This document shows positions 25,179-33,422 of a stretch of 64,000 bases of DNA, piece after piece. Positions within the stretch are counted from its first letter, which is position 1; every line of letters starts with the position of its first letter. A model generated the notes under the pieces. That model did not search any database. It worked only from the letters and a program-made list of their open reading frames with translations, and was not told the origin of the DNA. This DNA comes from Saccharopolyspora oryzae. Its GTDB lineage: Bacteria > Actinomycetota > Actinomycetes > Mycobacteriales > Pseudonocardiaceae. The position numbers and the translations under genes are program-made. Location of the stretch: the NCBI RefSeq assembly GCF_027853915.1, contig NZ_JAQGLA010000015.1, forward strand, positions 56,421-120,420, in the 5' to 3' direction.

Positions 25179-25793
25179 TCATGTGACGTATTTGCGCAGT
25201 AGTGCTGGGGCCGGGCGAAGGAGCCGCCAGCCGATGACCATATTGAAGACCGAGAGCATAAACGGCACTCCGAGCAGGATCATGTAGCCGATAGCAGATG
25301 GGGTGTAGCCGACTGGTTGGTCACCGATCAACTTGCGATAAATGGGATCCCCGGCGCTCTTGACCGATGCGTTTACGGTGCCAGCAAAGAAGAGGATGGA
25401 GATGATCGCTGTGAATGTCGTACCACCGCACAGCGTGACGAGCACTCGCCGCGCCCTGGCAGTGAAGGTCACGTTGAGGTGCCCGTTCTTCAAATAGATC
25501 GGTGTGAACGTCAAGGTAAGACCGGAAAAGAAGCAGAAGAACGACGAGATGCCGCCCATCGCGGTTACGAGTCCGGTTGTCGCCCAGGTCGCTGTGGGTA
25601 GCTGGTAGCCGATCGCCACGATCAGAACTCCGATGAGGACACTCAAAGCGATCGACGATGATCCAATTACGACTGACGAAACCTGGATTTTCTGCGCGAG
25701 CCGCGACGGTATCGCCATAAACTCGTGATACATCGGTCTGCCGACCGGAACGTGATAACGGTGTGGTGGTACGCCTGGCCCGCCTGGGTTCAT
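25179..25793 (-). CDS. Four-helix membrane protein of unknown function
   Basis: About 204 residues with four hydrophobic segments (roughly residues 38-62, 70-95, 120-145 and 170-192). One segment is aromatic-rich (GGISSFFCFFSGLTLTFTP). GC is clearly lower than in flanking genes, suggesting acquisition. The start is uncertain: ATG 25793 or a TTG at 25808. It converges on the 24712 gene. No family recognised. Confidence 0.62.
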   Translation of the reverse strand: MNPGGPGVPPHRYHVPVGRPMYHEFMAIPSRLAQKIQVSSVVIGSSSIALSVLIGVLIVAIGYQLPTATWATTGLVTAMGGISSFFCFFSGLTLTFTPIYLKNGHLNVTFTARARRVLVTLCGGTTFTAIISILFFAGTVNASVKSAGDPIYRKLIGDQPVGYTPSAIGYMILLGVPFMLSVFNMVIGWRLLRPAPALLRKYVT

Positions 25794-26254
25794 TGGTTGA
25801 CTCGCCAATCGGTGCCGTCACCATCGCTGACGGTGCCGTCGGAGAGGTCCCGGTCGGAGCGCGACCACGTGTTACCGACGTCGTGGATCTTCTGCTGTGG
25901 CGAAGCGTGATCAACGTGAATCATGCAGGTAATCTTGCACGATATCCCCGTCCACCAGGCATAAGATCATCGCAAGTGTCTGACGTGAGGTGCAGTTTCT
26001 CTGGGTTCGGCGCAATCGTGCGTGATGAGAAAGCTCGCTTCGAAGCGCGCTGGTTATCGGTGACCGAAGCACAGCGCAAGTTCGCATCCCGGCGTTCGTA
26101 GCCTCCCGACACAGCAGGCTTGACCAGCCAGCAGACCCACGCCGCTTGGTCGGTTCCGTCACAGCTGCCCTCCGTTTGGCCGCTGGTACTGGGCGGATCG
26201 GGTGCTGGGTGGCTAGGTTTTCACCAGCACGGGTTAGCGGGGAGGATTCGTCCT
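25794..26254. other. Intergenic region, lower GC, no clear gene
   Basis: About 460 bp between the divergent 25793 membrane gene and the esterase gene. Short open frames exist on both strands but none shows biased codon use, a ribosome site or a family motif. It presumably holds both promoters; decayed sequence is possible. Confidence 0.45.
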
Positions 26255-27328
26255 GTGGGTGCTCGAGACGGGTTGACCAGGCGCTTCGCTCGCCGGGCGG
26301 GGTTGCTCGCCGCTGTCCTGCTGGTGACCGCCTGTGCTGACGGGGCGGGCGATTCGGCGCACTCCGAAGCCGAGGTCATCTCGCCGAGCACGTCGTCCTT
26401 CTCCGAGCACTGCAATCCGCTGACCGCTTCCGACCTGGCGCCACCCGACCGGCCGCTGCCCATCCCGGCGCAGGCGCCCCGGCCGGCACATCGGGACCTC
26501 GCGTACGCCCGCATCTCAGCCGCGCAGAAGCTCGACCTCTACCTGCCGGCGCACGCCGATCCCGGCGGCGCACCGCTCATCGTGCTGATCCACGGCGGCG
26601 GGTTCATCCAGGGCGACAAGTCGCACCCGGTGAACCTGCACGTGGTGTCGTCGCAGCTCGCGCGGGGGTACGCGGTCGCCAGCCTCAACTACCGGCTCAG
26701 CTGCGAGGCCCCCTTCCCGGCCGGGGCGCAGGACGTCAAGGCCGCGGTCCGCTGGCTGCGGGTGCACGCTCCCGAGTACGGCATCGATCCCGGCCGGTTC
26801 ATCGCCTGGGGCCCGTCCTCGGGTGCCTACATGGCCACGTTGCTCGCCGTCACCGGTGACCAGCGCACCCAGTTCGACGACGACAGTCTCGGCAACCCCG
26901 GGGTGTCCAGCGCCGTGCAGGGGGCCGTCGCCTGGTACGGCCCGTACGACTTCGGGAAGATGGGCGCTCAGTTCGAGGCCGACACCCCGAAGGCGTGCAA
27001 GGGCAAGGTGCTCAAGCACGACGTCGCGAACTCGCCCGAGTCGATCTGGTTCCGGGGTCCGCTGCAGAGCACGCTGGAGAAGTCCTTCGAAGCCAACCCG
27101 GCCACCTACCTGCCCACCGCGAGCAAGCTCCCGCCGATCAACTTCGCCGCCGGTGACTCCGACTGCGTGGTCCCGCACGAGCAGACGCAGGACATGTACC
27201 GCGCGGTCAAGGCGGCCGGTGGGCGCACCACCCTGGCTGTCGTGCCGCACGCCGGGCACGACCTGCGGGTCGCCGTCGCCCAGCTCGAACCGGCGCTGGC
27301 CTTCGCGGACTCGATCACCAAGAGCTGA
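26255..27328 (+). CDS. Alpha/beta hydrolase lipoprotein (BD-FAE-like esterase)
   Basis: A 357-residue secreted esterase anchored as a lipoprotein. The signal ends in the lipobox LLVTAC with Cys27. The hydrolase domain has the oxyanion motif LIHGGGF, a GxSxG-type nucleophile elbow GPSSG (Ser188), Asp in AGDSD and His in HAGHD. This arrangement fits the BD-FAE/hormone-sensitive-lipase-like families acting on acylated or carbohydrate esters. The GTG at 26255 is preferred because GGGGAGG is upstream and it starts the signal peptide; the open frame further upstream has no ribosome site. It converges on the GH76 gene. Confidence 0.86.
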   Translation: MGARDGLTRRFARRAGLLAAVLLVTACADGAGDSAHSEAEVISPSTSSFSEHCNPLTASDLAPPDRPLPIPAQAPRPAHRDLAYARISAAQKLDLYLPAHADPGGAPLIVLIHGGGFIQGDKSHPVNLHVVSSQLARGYAVASLNYRLSCEAPFPAGAQDVKAAVRWLRVHAPEYGIDPGRFIAWGPSSGAYMATLLAVTGDQRTQFDDDSLGNPGVSSAVQGAVAWYGPYDFGKMGAQFEADTPKACKGKVLKHDVANSPESIWFRGPLQSTLEKSFEANPATYLPTASKLPPINFAAGDSDCVVPHEQTQDMYRAVKAAGGRTTLAVVPHAGHDLRVAVAQLEPALAFADSITKS

Positions 27329-27350
27329 TCCCGACGGCCGGCAGCGGGAG

Positions 27351-28787
27351 TCAGCGGGCCGCGTTGAGCAGGTCCAACGCGCTGTGCTGGCGGCCGGTGG
27401 AGATCTTGTCGACGGGGCCGTTCCAGTGCACGCCGTACATGTCCAGCGGACTGCGGTGCTCGTAGGCGACTTCGGCCTGGTGCTTGAGGTATCCCGCGTA
27501 GGGGTGGTCGGGCAGGGCGTCGTTGAGCACGCCCAGGCCGCGAACGTAAGCGCCCTTGAAGGACGGGCCGTCCGGGTCGCAGTCGCCCGACTCGCAGGGT
27601 TCGGTCAGCACGCCGTCCTTGTGCAGGGCCTCGGCCTTGGTCGAGGCGTCGGCGAGTTCGCGGGCGGTCTCGAGCAGACCGTCGTCACCCGTCGCGCGGT
27701 TCAGCTCGACCAGTCCGCCGAGCAGGATTCCCTGGTTGTAGCTCCAGGTCTGCTGGCCGTTGTTCTTGCAAGCGTCCAGGCCGTCGTTGACCAGCTTGTC
27801 ATCGTTGATCATCCCGCTGCCCCGGAACCAGTCCCACTCCCGCTGGGCCCGCTCCAGGTACTGGGTGTCATCCGGGATCCGGTTGTGCAGCGCCGCGTTG
27901 AGCTGCAGGAACAGCTCATTGGTGACGGCGTTCTTGTAGCCGTTGTCGGTCTTCCACGTGACCCCGCCTCCGCAGTCCGACGTCCAGTGGTCGTTCATGT
28001 GGTCGGCGTCGACCTTCGCCGTCTCCAGGTAGCGGCTGTCGCCGGTGAGGTCGTAGGCCGCCACCCAGGCCAGGCCCCACCAGCCGGTGTCGTCGAGGAA
28101 CTCGTTGGTGAAGTTGCCGCCGTGGCTGTTGATGTTGCGGTCGTAGGTCTCGGCGATCGCGTACTCGTAGCTGCGCATGCCGGTCACCCGCATGTTGTCG
28201 ATGACGGCGGTGAGCGCGTTCGCACCGTTCCACCAGGCGTTGCCCTCGAAGAGCCCGGTGTCGCGGTCGAAGAGCATCATCGTCGCGGTCGCGGCGGCCT
28301 TGCTCGGACTGGAGGAATTCCAGTCCGAGCGCGCCCACTGGGTGCAGGCGATCTCCGGGCGGTCGGCGGCCTTCCCGCACGCGCGGAGCGCACCGATCCC
28401 GCGGTTCGCCCAGTCGTCGACGTTGTACATCTGGCTGCGCCAGCCAGGATTCCCCTCCGGCGCCTCGGTGACGCCGAGCCTGCCGTCCCACGTCTTCCCG
28501 CCGTCGAAGGACCGGTCCAGCCAGATCTCGTCGCCGGCGCTCGCGTCGTCGATCGTGGCCCAGCCCATCGCATTGCCGTCGTCGACGTGCAATCCGATGG
28601 TCCGGCCGTGCAGCGTCGTGCTGACCGGGGTGCGGTCACCAGTGGCCTTCGACGGATCGAGCGCGTCGCACTCCCTGTTGCACACCTCGGAGTCCGCGCG
28701 TGCGACCGAAACCGTTTCTGCGAAAGGGAAAGCGGCGAGCACCGCGGCGGCCATCGCCAGCGAAGCCCTGCGGATCACTGCCCCCAT
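27351..28787 (-). CDS. Secreted glycoside hydrolase family 76 (alpha-1,6-mannanase-like)
   Basis: A 478-residue exported enzyme. After a signal peptide (about residues 1-31, ending near ARA) comes an (alpha/alpha)6-barrel with the GH76 hallmark LDDTGWWGLAW, whose two adjacent aspartates are the catalytic pair, plus NELFLQLNAALH and TWSYNQGILLGGLVEL. GH76 enzymes cut alpha-1,6-mannan, as in fungal walls or actinobacterial lipomannan. The region between residues 32 and 130 is longer than in minimal members. ATG 28787 has GGAGG 4 bp upstream. Six nearby cysteines suggest disulphides outside the cell. Confidence 0.88.
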   Translation of the reverse strand: MGAVIRRASLAMAAAVLAAFPFAETVSVARADSEVCNRECDALDPSKATGDRTPVSTTLHGRTIGLHVDDGNAMGWATIDDASAGDEIWLDRSFDGGKTWDGRLGVTEAPEGNPGWRSQMYNVDDWANRGIGALRACGKAADRPEIACTQWARSDWNSSSPSKAAATATMMLFDRDTGLFEGNAWWNGANALTAVIDNMRVTGMRSYEYAIAETYDRNINSHGGNFTNEFLDDTGWWGLAWVAAYDLTGDSRYLETAKVDADHMNDHWTSDCGGGVTWKTDNGYKNAVTNELFLQLNAALHNRIPDDTQYLERAQREWDWFRGSGMINDDKLVNDGLDACKNNGQQTWSYNQGILLGGLVELNRATGDDGLLETARELADASTKAEALHKDGVLTEPCESGDCDPDGPSFKGAYVRGLGVLNDALPDHPYAGYLKHQAEVAYEHRSPLDMYGVHWNGPVDKISTGRQHSALDLLNAAR

Positions 28788-28845
28788 GAACCCTCCTGCC
28801 TCGAGAACCAGCCGCCTCCACCACGCGCGCCGGGTATCGCGGGGT

Positions 28846-29190
28846 TCAGTCGCGGATGCCCAGGCGCAGGTGCTCGATGTGGAAGACGGCCTCGTCGAGG
28901 AGTTGGGCGACGTGGTTGTCGTAGAGGGAGTACACGACGCTGCGGCCGGAGCGGTTGCCGACCACCAGCCCCAGCGAGCGCAGCAGGCGCAGCTGGTGGG
29001 ACACCGCGGACTGCTCCATGCCCACCGCTTCGGCCAGCTCGCCGACCGCCATCTCGCGCTGCCGCAGCTCGCTGAGGATGAGCAGGCGGGACGGGGTGGC
29101 CAGGGCCTGGAGGGTCTCCGCGACGGAGTTCGCCGAGGCTGCATCCAGCCGCGCCGCGGGCGTTTCCTCGCGCTTGACCACATGACCCAT
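28846..29190 (-). CDS. nmtR: ArsR/SmtB metal sensor, NmtR-like
   Basis: A 114-residue repressor strongly resembling NmtR of Mycobacterium tuberculosis. The winged helix has ALATPSRLLILSELR and GMEQSAVSHQLRLLRSLGLV. Gly2-His3 at the N-terminus and Asp91, His93, His104 and His107 fall at the same numbers as the Ni(II)/Co(II) ligands of NmtR. The C-terminal extension that carries a further histidine in NmtR is absent. It is divergent from a P1B-4 metal ATPase and should derepress it when nickel or cobalt is high. Confidence 0.9.
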   Translation of the reverse strand: MGHVVKREETPAARLDAASANSVAETLQALATPSRLLILSELRQREMAVGELAEAVGMEQSAVSHQLRLLRSLGLVVGNRSGRSVVYSLYDNHVAQLLDEAVFHIEHLRLGIRD

Positions 29191-29213
29191 GCCCGGCAGT
29201 CTAACGACCGAGG

Positions 29214-29246
29214 GACATATGAATGACTGATCAGATGTTCATGTAC
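29214..29246. promoter_or_regulatory. Probable NmtR operator
   Basis: An imperfect inverted repeat, ACATATGAA then 13 bp then TTCATGTAC, in the gap between the metal sensor and the ATPase. The ATGAA/TTCAT half-sites match the usual SmtB/ArsR operator style. A TGATCA lies in the centre. Confidence 0.68.
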
Positions 29247-29296
29247 TGTCCTCCTCCGACAGCACGCCGGCTGTCCCGACGCCGGAAGGGCGCGTG

Positions 29297-31189
29297 ATGA
29301 CCGCAGTCACCGACCGAACACCGACCCGAACCGAGGCGGCACCGACCCGCCGCGGCCTGCTCGCGCTGCCCGAAGCGCGGTGGGCCGCTGCCGCGCTGAT
29401 CGCGTTCCTGCTCGGCCTCGCCGTGCAGCTGCTCGGCGGCCCGACTTGGCTCTACTGGGCGCTCTACCTGGTCTGCTACGTCACCGGCGGGTGGGAACCT
29501 GCCTACGCCGGGCTCCAGGCGTTGCGGGAGAAGACCCTGGACGTGGACCTGCTGATGATCGTCGCGGCCCTCGGAGCCGCCGCGATCGGGCAGATCACCG
29601 ACGGCGCGCTGCTGATCGTCATCTTCGCCACCTCCGGCGCGTTGGAGGCCTTCGCCACCGCCCGCACCGAGGATTCCGTGCGCGGTCTGCTCGACCTCGC
29701 CCCGGAGACCGCGGTCCGGGTCCGCGACGGCGTCGAGGAGACCGTGCACACGGCGGAACTCCAGGTCGGCGATGTGATCGTGGTGCGCCCCGGCGAGCGG
29801 ATCGGCGCGGACGGCGAGGTCGTCGACGGCAGCAGCGACGTCGACCAGGCGACCATCACCGGCGAGCCGCTGCCGGCGGCCAAGCAGCCCGGCGACGAAG
29901 TCTTCGCGGGCACCCTCAACGGCACCGGGGCCCTGCGCGTGCGCGTCGTCCGGGACGCTTCGGAGTCGGTCATCGCGCGGATCGTCGCGCTGGTCGCCGA
30001 GGCCAGCGAGACCAAGGCGCCGACGCAGCTGTTCATCGAGAAGGTCGAGCAGCGCTACTCGGTCGGCGTCGTGCTGGCCACGCTGGCGGTGTTCGCGGTG
30101 CCGCTGCTGCTCGGCGACACCTTGGAAAGCGCCCTGCTGCGCGCGATGACGTTCATGATCGTCGCCTCGCCGTGCGCCGTCGTGCTCGCGACCATGCCGC
30201 CGCTGCTGTCCGCGATCGCCAACGCCGGACGCCACGGCGTGCTGGTCAAGTCGGCGGTGGTGATGGAGCGGCTGGGGCAGGTCGAGCGGGTGGCGCTGGA
30301 CAAGACCGGCACGCTCACCGAAGGCGCGCCGCGAGTTGTCCGGGTCGACCCCGCAGCAGGTCGTGACGCCGACGAGGTCCTGGCGCTGGCCGCGGGCGCC
30401 GAGCACCTCAGCGAACACCCGCTGGCCCGCGCGATCGTCGCAGCAGCCCACGGGAAGGGGCTGGCGATCCCCGCGGCCGAGGACTTCCGGGCCACCCCCG
30501 GCCACGGCGTGTCGGCCACCGTCGACGGCCGGAAGGTGGCCGTGACCAGCCCGCGAGGTGCTGAAGCCGCTGCCGAGTTGGAAGACGCCGGGCACACAGC
30601 GGTGATCGTCACCGTGGACGACGCCGTAGTCGGAACGCTCGGCATCGCAGACCGGCTGCGCCCGGACGCCGCAGGCGCGGTGGCGGCGCTGCGCGATCTG
30701 ACCAGCGCCGAACCGGTCCTGCTGACCGGCGACAACGAGCGCACCGCCGCCCAGGTGGCGGGCGAGGTGGGCATCTCCGACGTGCGCGCCGGGCTGCTGC
30801 CCGCCGACAAGGTCGCGGCAGTGCGGGAATCCGCGCAGCCGACGATGGTGATCGGCGACGGCGTCAACGACGCTCCGGCGCTCGCCGCCGCGCACTGCGG
30901 GGTCGCGATGGGCCGCGCGGGCTCGGACCTGACGCTGCAGACCGCGGACGTGGTGGTCGTCCGCGACGAGCTGGCCGCCGTGCCGAAGGTCGTCGACCTG
31001 TCCCGGCGGGCTCGACGGCTGGTGCAGCAGAACCTGGTGATCGCGGGCGCGTTCATCACCGTGCTCGTGGTGTGGGACCTGGTCGGCAACCTCCCGCTGC
31101 CGTTGGGCGTGGCCGGGCACGAAGGTTCCACGATCATCGTCGGCCTCAACGGCCTGCGCCTGCTCAGCGAACGCGCCTGGCGCAGCTGA
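29297..31189 (+). CDS. P1B-4-type metal ATPase (Co/Ni exporter)
   Basis: A 630-residue heavy-metal P-type ATPase. Features are an actuator TGE (residues 188-190), the transmembrane metal-site Ser-Pro-Cys (291-293) typical of the P1B-4 class rather than CPC, phosphorylation Asp335 in DKTGT, and the hinge GDGVNDAPAL. The last helix has HEGST, also a P1B-4 hallmark. There is no N-terminal metal-binding domain, as usual for CtpD/CtpJ-type pumps. With an NmtR-like sensor opposite, Ni(II) or Co(II) export is the likely role; Fe(II) is an alternative for this class. GGAAGGG precedes ATG 29297. Confidence 0.93.
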   Translation: MTAVTDRTPTRTEAAPTRRGLLALPEARWAAAALIAFLLGLAVQLLGGPTWLYWALYLVCYVTGGWEPAYAGLQALREKTLDVDLLMIVAALGAAAIGQITDGALLIVIFATSGALEAFATARTEDSVRGLLDLAPETAVRVRDGVEETVHTAELQVGDVIVVRPGERIGADGEVVDGSSDVDQATITGEPLPAAKQPGDEVFAGTLNGTGALRVRVVRDASESVIARIVALVAEASETKAPTQLFIEKVEQRYSVGVVLATLAVFAVPLLLGDTLESALLRAMTFMIVASPCAVVLATMPPLLSAIANAGRHGVLVKSAVVMERLGQVERVALDKTGTLTEGAPRVVRVDPAAGRDADEVLALAAGAEHLSEHPLARAIVAAAHGKGLAIPAAEDFRATPGHGVSATVDGRKVAVTSPRGAEAAAELEDAGHTAVIVTVDDAVVGTLGIADRLRPDAAGAVAALRDLTSAEPVLLTGDNERTAAQVAGEVGISDVRAGLLPADKVAAVRESAQPTMVIGDGVNDAPALAAAHCGVAMGRAGSDLTLQTADVVVVRDELAAVPKVVDLSRRARRLVQQNLVIAGAFITVLVVWDLVGNLPLPLGVAGHEGSTIIVGLNGLRLLSERAWRS

Positions 31190-31205
31190 CCGCTACCGTG
31201 GCCGC

Positions 31206-31601
31206 ATGACGATCACCTGGAACGAGGACGACCGGCTCCGCGTGCGCACCCGGCTCGTGGAGCTGGTGTCGGCCTTCCCCGGTGTGCAGGTGGACGATTC
31301 GCACGGTCACACCGGATTCCTGTCGCGCGGCAAGCGGTTCGCCTGGCTGCTCACCGACCACCACGGCGACGGACGCCTGGCCCTGGCGGTCAAGGCCCCG
31401 CCCGGCGAGCAGGAAGCCCTCGTCGCGGACAACACCCGCTACTTCGTCCCCGCTTACCTCGGTCCGAGGGGCTGGGTCGGGGTGAACCTGGACGAGAAAT
31501 CGGCCCCGGACTGGACCGAGATCGCCGCCCTCCTGGAACAAGCCTGGCGAATGAGCGCAACCAAACGAGCGATCGCCGAGTACGACCACCCCACCCCCTG
31601 A
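31206..31601 (+). CDS. MmcQ/YjbR family protein
   Basis: A 131-residue protein of the MmcQ/YjbR DUF1801-like fold. Typical strands are HTGFLSRGKRFAWLLTDHHGDGRLALAVKAP and FVPAYLGPRGWVGVNLD. It is a small DNA-binding-like or ligand-binding fold of unknown function. It follows the ATPase by 16 bp on the same strand, so it may be cotranscribed. Confidence 0.8.
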   Translation: MTITWNEDDRLRVRTRLVELVSAFPGVQVDDSHGHTGFLSRGKRFAWLLTDHHGDGRLALAVKAPPGEQEALVADNTRYFVPAYLGPRGWVGVNLDEKSAPDWTEIAALLEQAWRMSATKRAIAEYDHPTP

Positions 31602-31650
31602 CCCCCGACGCGGCGTCAACTCCGCAAGAAGCTCACCTCCAACCGCACAC

Positions 31651-31708
31651 GGGCTCCGGGCTCCGGGCTCCGGGCTCCGGGCTCCGGGCTCCGGGCTCCG
31701 GGCTCCGG
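31651..31708. repeat. Tandem heptamer array (GGGCTCC)x8
   Basis: Eight perfect copies of GGGCTCC plus GG, 58 bp, abutting the palindrome at 31709. Perfect identity of all units suggests recent slippage expansion and a copy number likely to vary between strains. Confidence 0.95.
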
Positions 31709-31748
31709 AATTTCAATGGAAATTGGACATCCAATTTCCATTGAAATT
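31709..31748. repeat. Dispersed palindromic repeat, copy C
   Basis: A perfect palindrome with 19-bp arms (31709-31727 and 31730-31748) around CA. The arms contain the TTCAATGGAA core. Flanking GCGGAAGTTCTCCACAGG matches, on the other strand, the flank of the 43461 copy. Confidence 0.93.
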
Positions 31749-31775
31749 GCGGAAGTTCTCCACAGGGAGCCGGAC

Positions 31776-31784
31776 TTGTCCACA
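31776..31784 (+). other. DnaA-box-like nonamer
   Basis: TTGTCCACA matches the consensus DnaA box reported for high-GC actinomycetes such as Streptomyces. A near match (CTTGTCCACC) occurs at the corresponding flank of the 43461 repeat on the opposite strand. A single box is not an origin. Confidence 0.4.
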
Positions 31785-31820
31785 GGTGTCGGCGTGTCGG
31801 GCACCCGAATTCCGTTGAAA

Positions 31821-31844
31821 CCGCAGTTTCAATTGAAACTGCGG
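31821..31844. repeat. Dispersed palindromic repeat, copy D (short form)
   Basis: A 24-bp perfect palindrome with centre TTTCAATTGAAA and CCGCAG/CTGCGG ends. Short-form relatives lie at 43345 and 43385. Confidence 0.92.
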
Positions 31845-31889
31845 ACTCCCCCGGCGGAGCCGATGCGTCCGCAGCCGGAGCGCGAGTGA

Positions 31890-31945
31890 CCGTTCAACCG
31901 GGTGGTGTCACTCTCGCGCGAAATCGACACCACCCGGTTGAACGG
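31890..31945. terminator. Long perfect inverted repeat
   Basis: 20-bp perfect arms (31890-31909 and 31926-31945, CCGTTCAACCGGGTGGTGTC and complement) around a 16-bp loop that itself contains TCGCGCGA. It sits 105 bp before the methyltransferase gene and 289 bp after the MmcQ-like gene. It may be a terminator or an upstream operator. Confidence 0.65.
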
Positions 31946-32050
31946 GGTCGCGGAGGGGTTGTGATCTTCCTGGCACGTGCGGGACTTCTTCCGGCGAAGC
32001 CGTGGTTTCCGGGCGTTCGGTGAGGCACAGTTCGGGCGGAGGGGATGCAC

Positions 32051-32902
32051 ATGTCGCAGGAGCAGTGGGATGTTTCGTCCGGGGTCGGGGTCACCGCGCT
32101 GATGGTCGCCGCCGCCCGCGCGTTGGAGTCCGCGCGCGATGCACGGCTGATCGACGATCCGTACGCGGCCGCGCTGGCGCGCGCGGCGGGAGCAGCGGTG
32201 CCGACCGCCGAGTCCGATTTCGACCCGAGGTTCCGGGACGCCGTCGACTACATCGGCTTGCGATCCCGCTACTTCGACGACTTCTTCGTCCAGGCCGGCA
32301 CCGAGCAGGCGGTCGTCCTCGCGTCCGGTTTGGACACCCGGGCGTTCCGGCTGCCGTGGCCTCCCGGTGTCCGGGTCTTCGAGATCGACCAGCCGAAAGT
32401 CCTTGCGTACAAGGACGAAGTCCTCGCCGCCGAACACGCCCGACCCAACTGCACCCGCCACGCCATCGGGGCGGACTTACGCGACGACTGGCCCGCCGCG
32501 CTGCGCGAAGCCGGGTTCGACCCAGCGCTGCGCACGGCCTGGCTCGCGGAAGGACTCCTGCCCTACCTCGACGCCGCGACCGAGCAGCGGTTGCTGCGCG
32601 AGGTCACCGGAAACTCCGCACCGGGCAGCCGGATCGCGGTCGAGCACCTGGTCACGAAGCAGCTGCTGGACGAGGAATCGGTCAGCGCTTCGCAGAGCTG
32701 GGGCGTGGGCCTGGACGAAATCTTCAGCCACGAAAACCGCCCCGCACCCGACGTCCTGCTCGCCGAGCTCGGCTGGGCAGTCGAGTGCGACGAGCTCGCC
32801 ACCGTCGCCCAGCGCTACGGCCGGGAGCTCAACTCCACCGCGCGCGGTCTCACCGAGGTCGGCACGCTGCTCACCGCAGAACTCCCCGCTGGCCGGACCT
32901 GA
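32051..32902 (+). CDS. SAM-dependent methyltransferase, TIGR00027 / leucine carboxyl methyltransferase-like
   Basis: A 283-residue class I methyltransferase of the family abundant in mycobacteria and other actinobacteria. The first part has TALMVAAARALES, LIDDPYAAALARAAG and YIGLRSRYFDDFF. The SAM-binding VVLASGLDTRAFRLPWP then EIDQPKVLAYK are diagnostic, and AEGLLPYLDAATEQRLL follows. Substrates are mostly unknown (some methylate polyketide or carboxylate groups). ATG 32051 is preferred over ATG 32045 because GGAGGGG is then 6 bp away. Confidence 0.9.
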   Translation: MSQEQWDVSSGVGVTALMVAAARALESARDARLIDDPYAAALARAAGAAVPTAESDFDPRFRDAVDYIGLRSRYFDDFFVQAGTEQAVVLASGLDTRAFRLPWPPGVRVFEIDQPKVLAYKDEVLAAEHARPNCTRHAIGADLRDDWPAALREAGFDPALRTAWLAEGLLPYLDAATEQRLLREVTGNSAPGSRIAVEHLVTKQLLDEESVSASQSWGVGLDEIFSHENRPAPDVLLAELGWAVECDELATVAQRYGRELNSTARGLTEVGTLLTAELPAGRT

Positions 32903-32908
32903 ACGCGC

Positions 32909-33322
32909 TCAGCGGACGACCACCACTGGGCAGGCCGCGTGGTGGACGAGCTTCAGCGCCACCGAACCCACGAGCATGCCGGTGAAGGCTCCGTGGCCCT
33001 TGTTGCCCACCACCAGGATGTCCGCCTGCTTGGAGAGGCCGACCATCTCGTCGACGACGTGGCCCCGGATGAGCCGGGCCCGGAGGTCGACGGCCGGGAA
33101 CTCGCCCTTGATCTTGTCGACCGCTGCGTCCAGGGACTTGCGCGCCCGGTCCTCCAGCTCGCTGTCCGGGGTCGGCAGGCGGTAGCCGAACTGGACCGGC
33201 TGGTGCCAGACCATGGCCGCGTGCACGATCCCGCCGACCTCCCGGACCTGGTTGGCGGCCCAGCGCAGGGCTCGTACCGACTCGTCCGATCCGTCCACGC
33301 CGACAACGACGGTCTGCGGCAT
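32909..33322 (-). CDS. Universal stress protein (UspA family)
   Basis: A 137-residue single-domain USP. The N-terminal VVVGVDGSDESVRALRWAA and the C-terminal ATP loop GNKGHGAFTGMLVGSVA (G-x2-G-x9-G-S) are intact, so it is probably an ATP-binding type. Its general role is survival under stress. It ends 7 bp from the convergent methyltransferase gene and has its own promoter region upstream. Confidence 0.93.
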   Translation of the reverse strand: MPQTVVVGVDGSDESVRALRWAANQVREVGGIVHAAMVWHQPVQFGYRLPTPDSELEDRARKSLDAAVDKIKGEFPAVDLRARLIRGHVVDEMVGLSKQADILVVGNKGHGAFTGMLVGSVALKLVHHAACPVVVVR

Positions 33323-33422
33323 CGCGGGGCTCCTCCCGACGGGGCTGGCCGATCTCGCCCGGATGGTAGGCCAGCCCCACCCGTTGCGCCACCGTCCAGA
33401 GCCGGGAAATGGCGCGAGCGGG

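Larger units (their letters stand above)
31602..32050. other. Repeat-dense intergenic region
   Basis: About 450 bp without a gene. It contains, in order, an 8-copy heptamer array (31651-31708), a 40-bp palindrome (31709-31748), a DnaA-box-like TTGTCCACA (31776-31784), a 24-bp palindrome (31821-31844) and a 20-bp-arm hairpin (31890-31945). Each is annotated separately. I see no coding frame. Confidence 0.85.

Noticed and set aside
25794..26162. Short open frames on both strands in the gap before the esterase
   Set aside because: No biased codon use, ribosome site or recognisable motif.
26120..26254. N-terminal extension of the esterase lipoprotein
   Set aside because: It lies before the signal peptide and lacks a ribosome site; GTG 26255 places the lipobox Cys at residue 27.
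31776..31784. Replication origin suggested by the DnaA-box-like TTGTCCACA
   Set aside because: There is only one exact box and no dnaA/dnaN genes, so it is at most an isolated site or part of the repeat.
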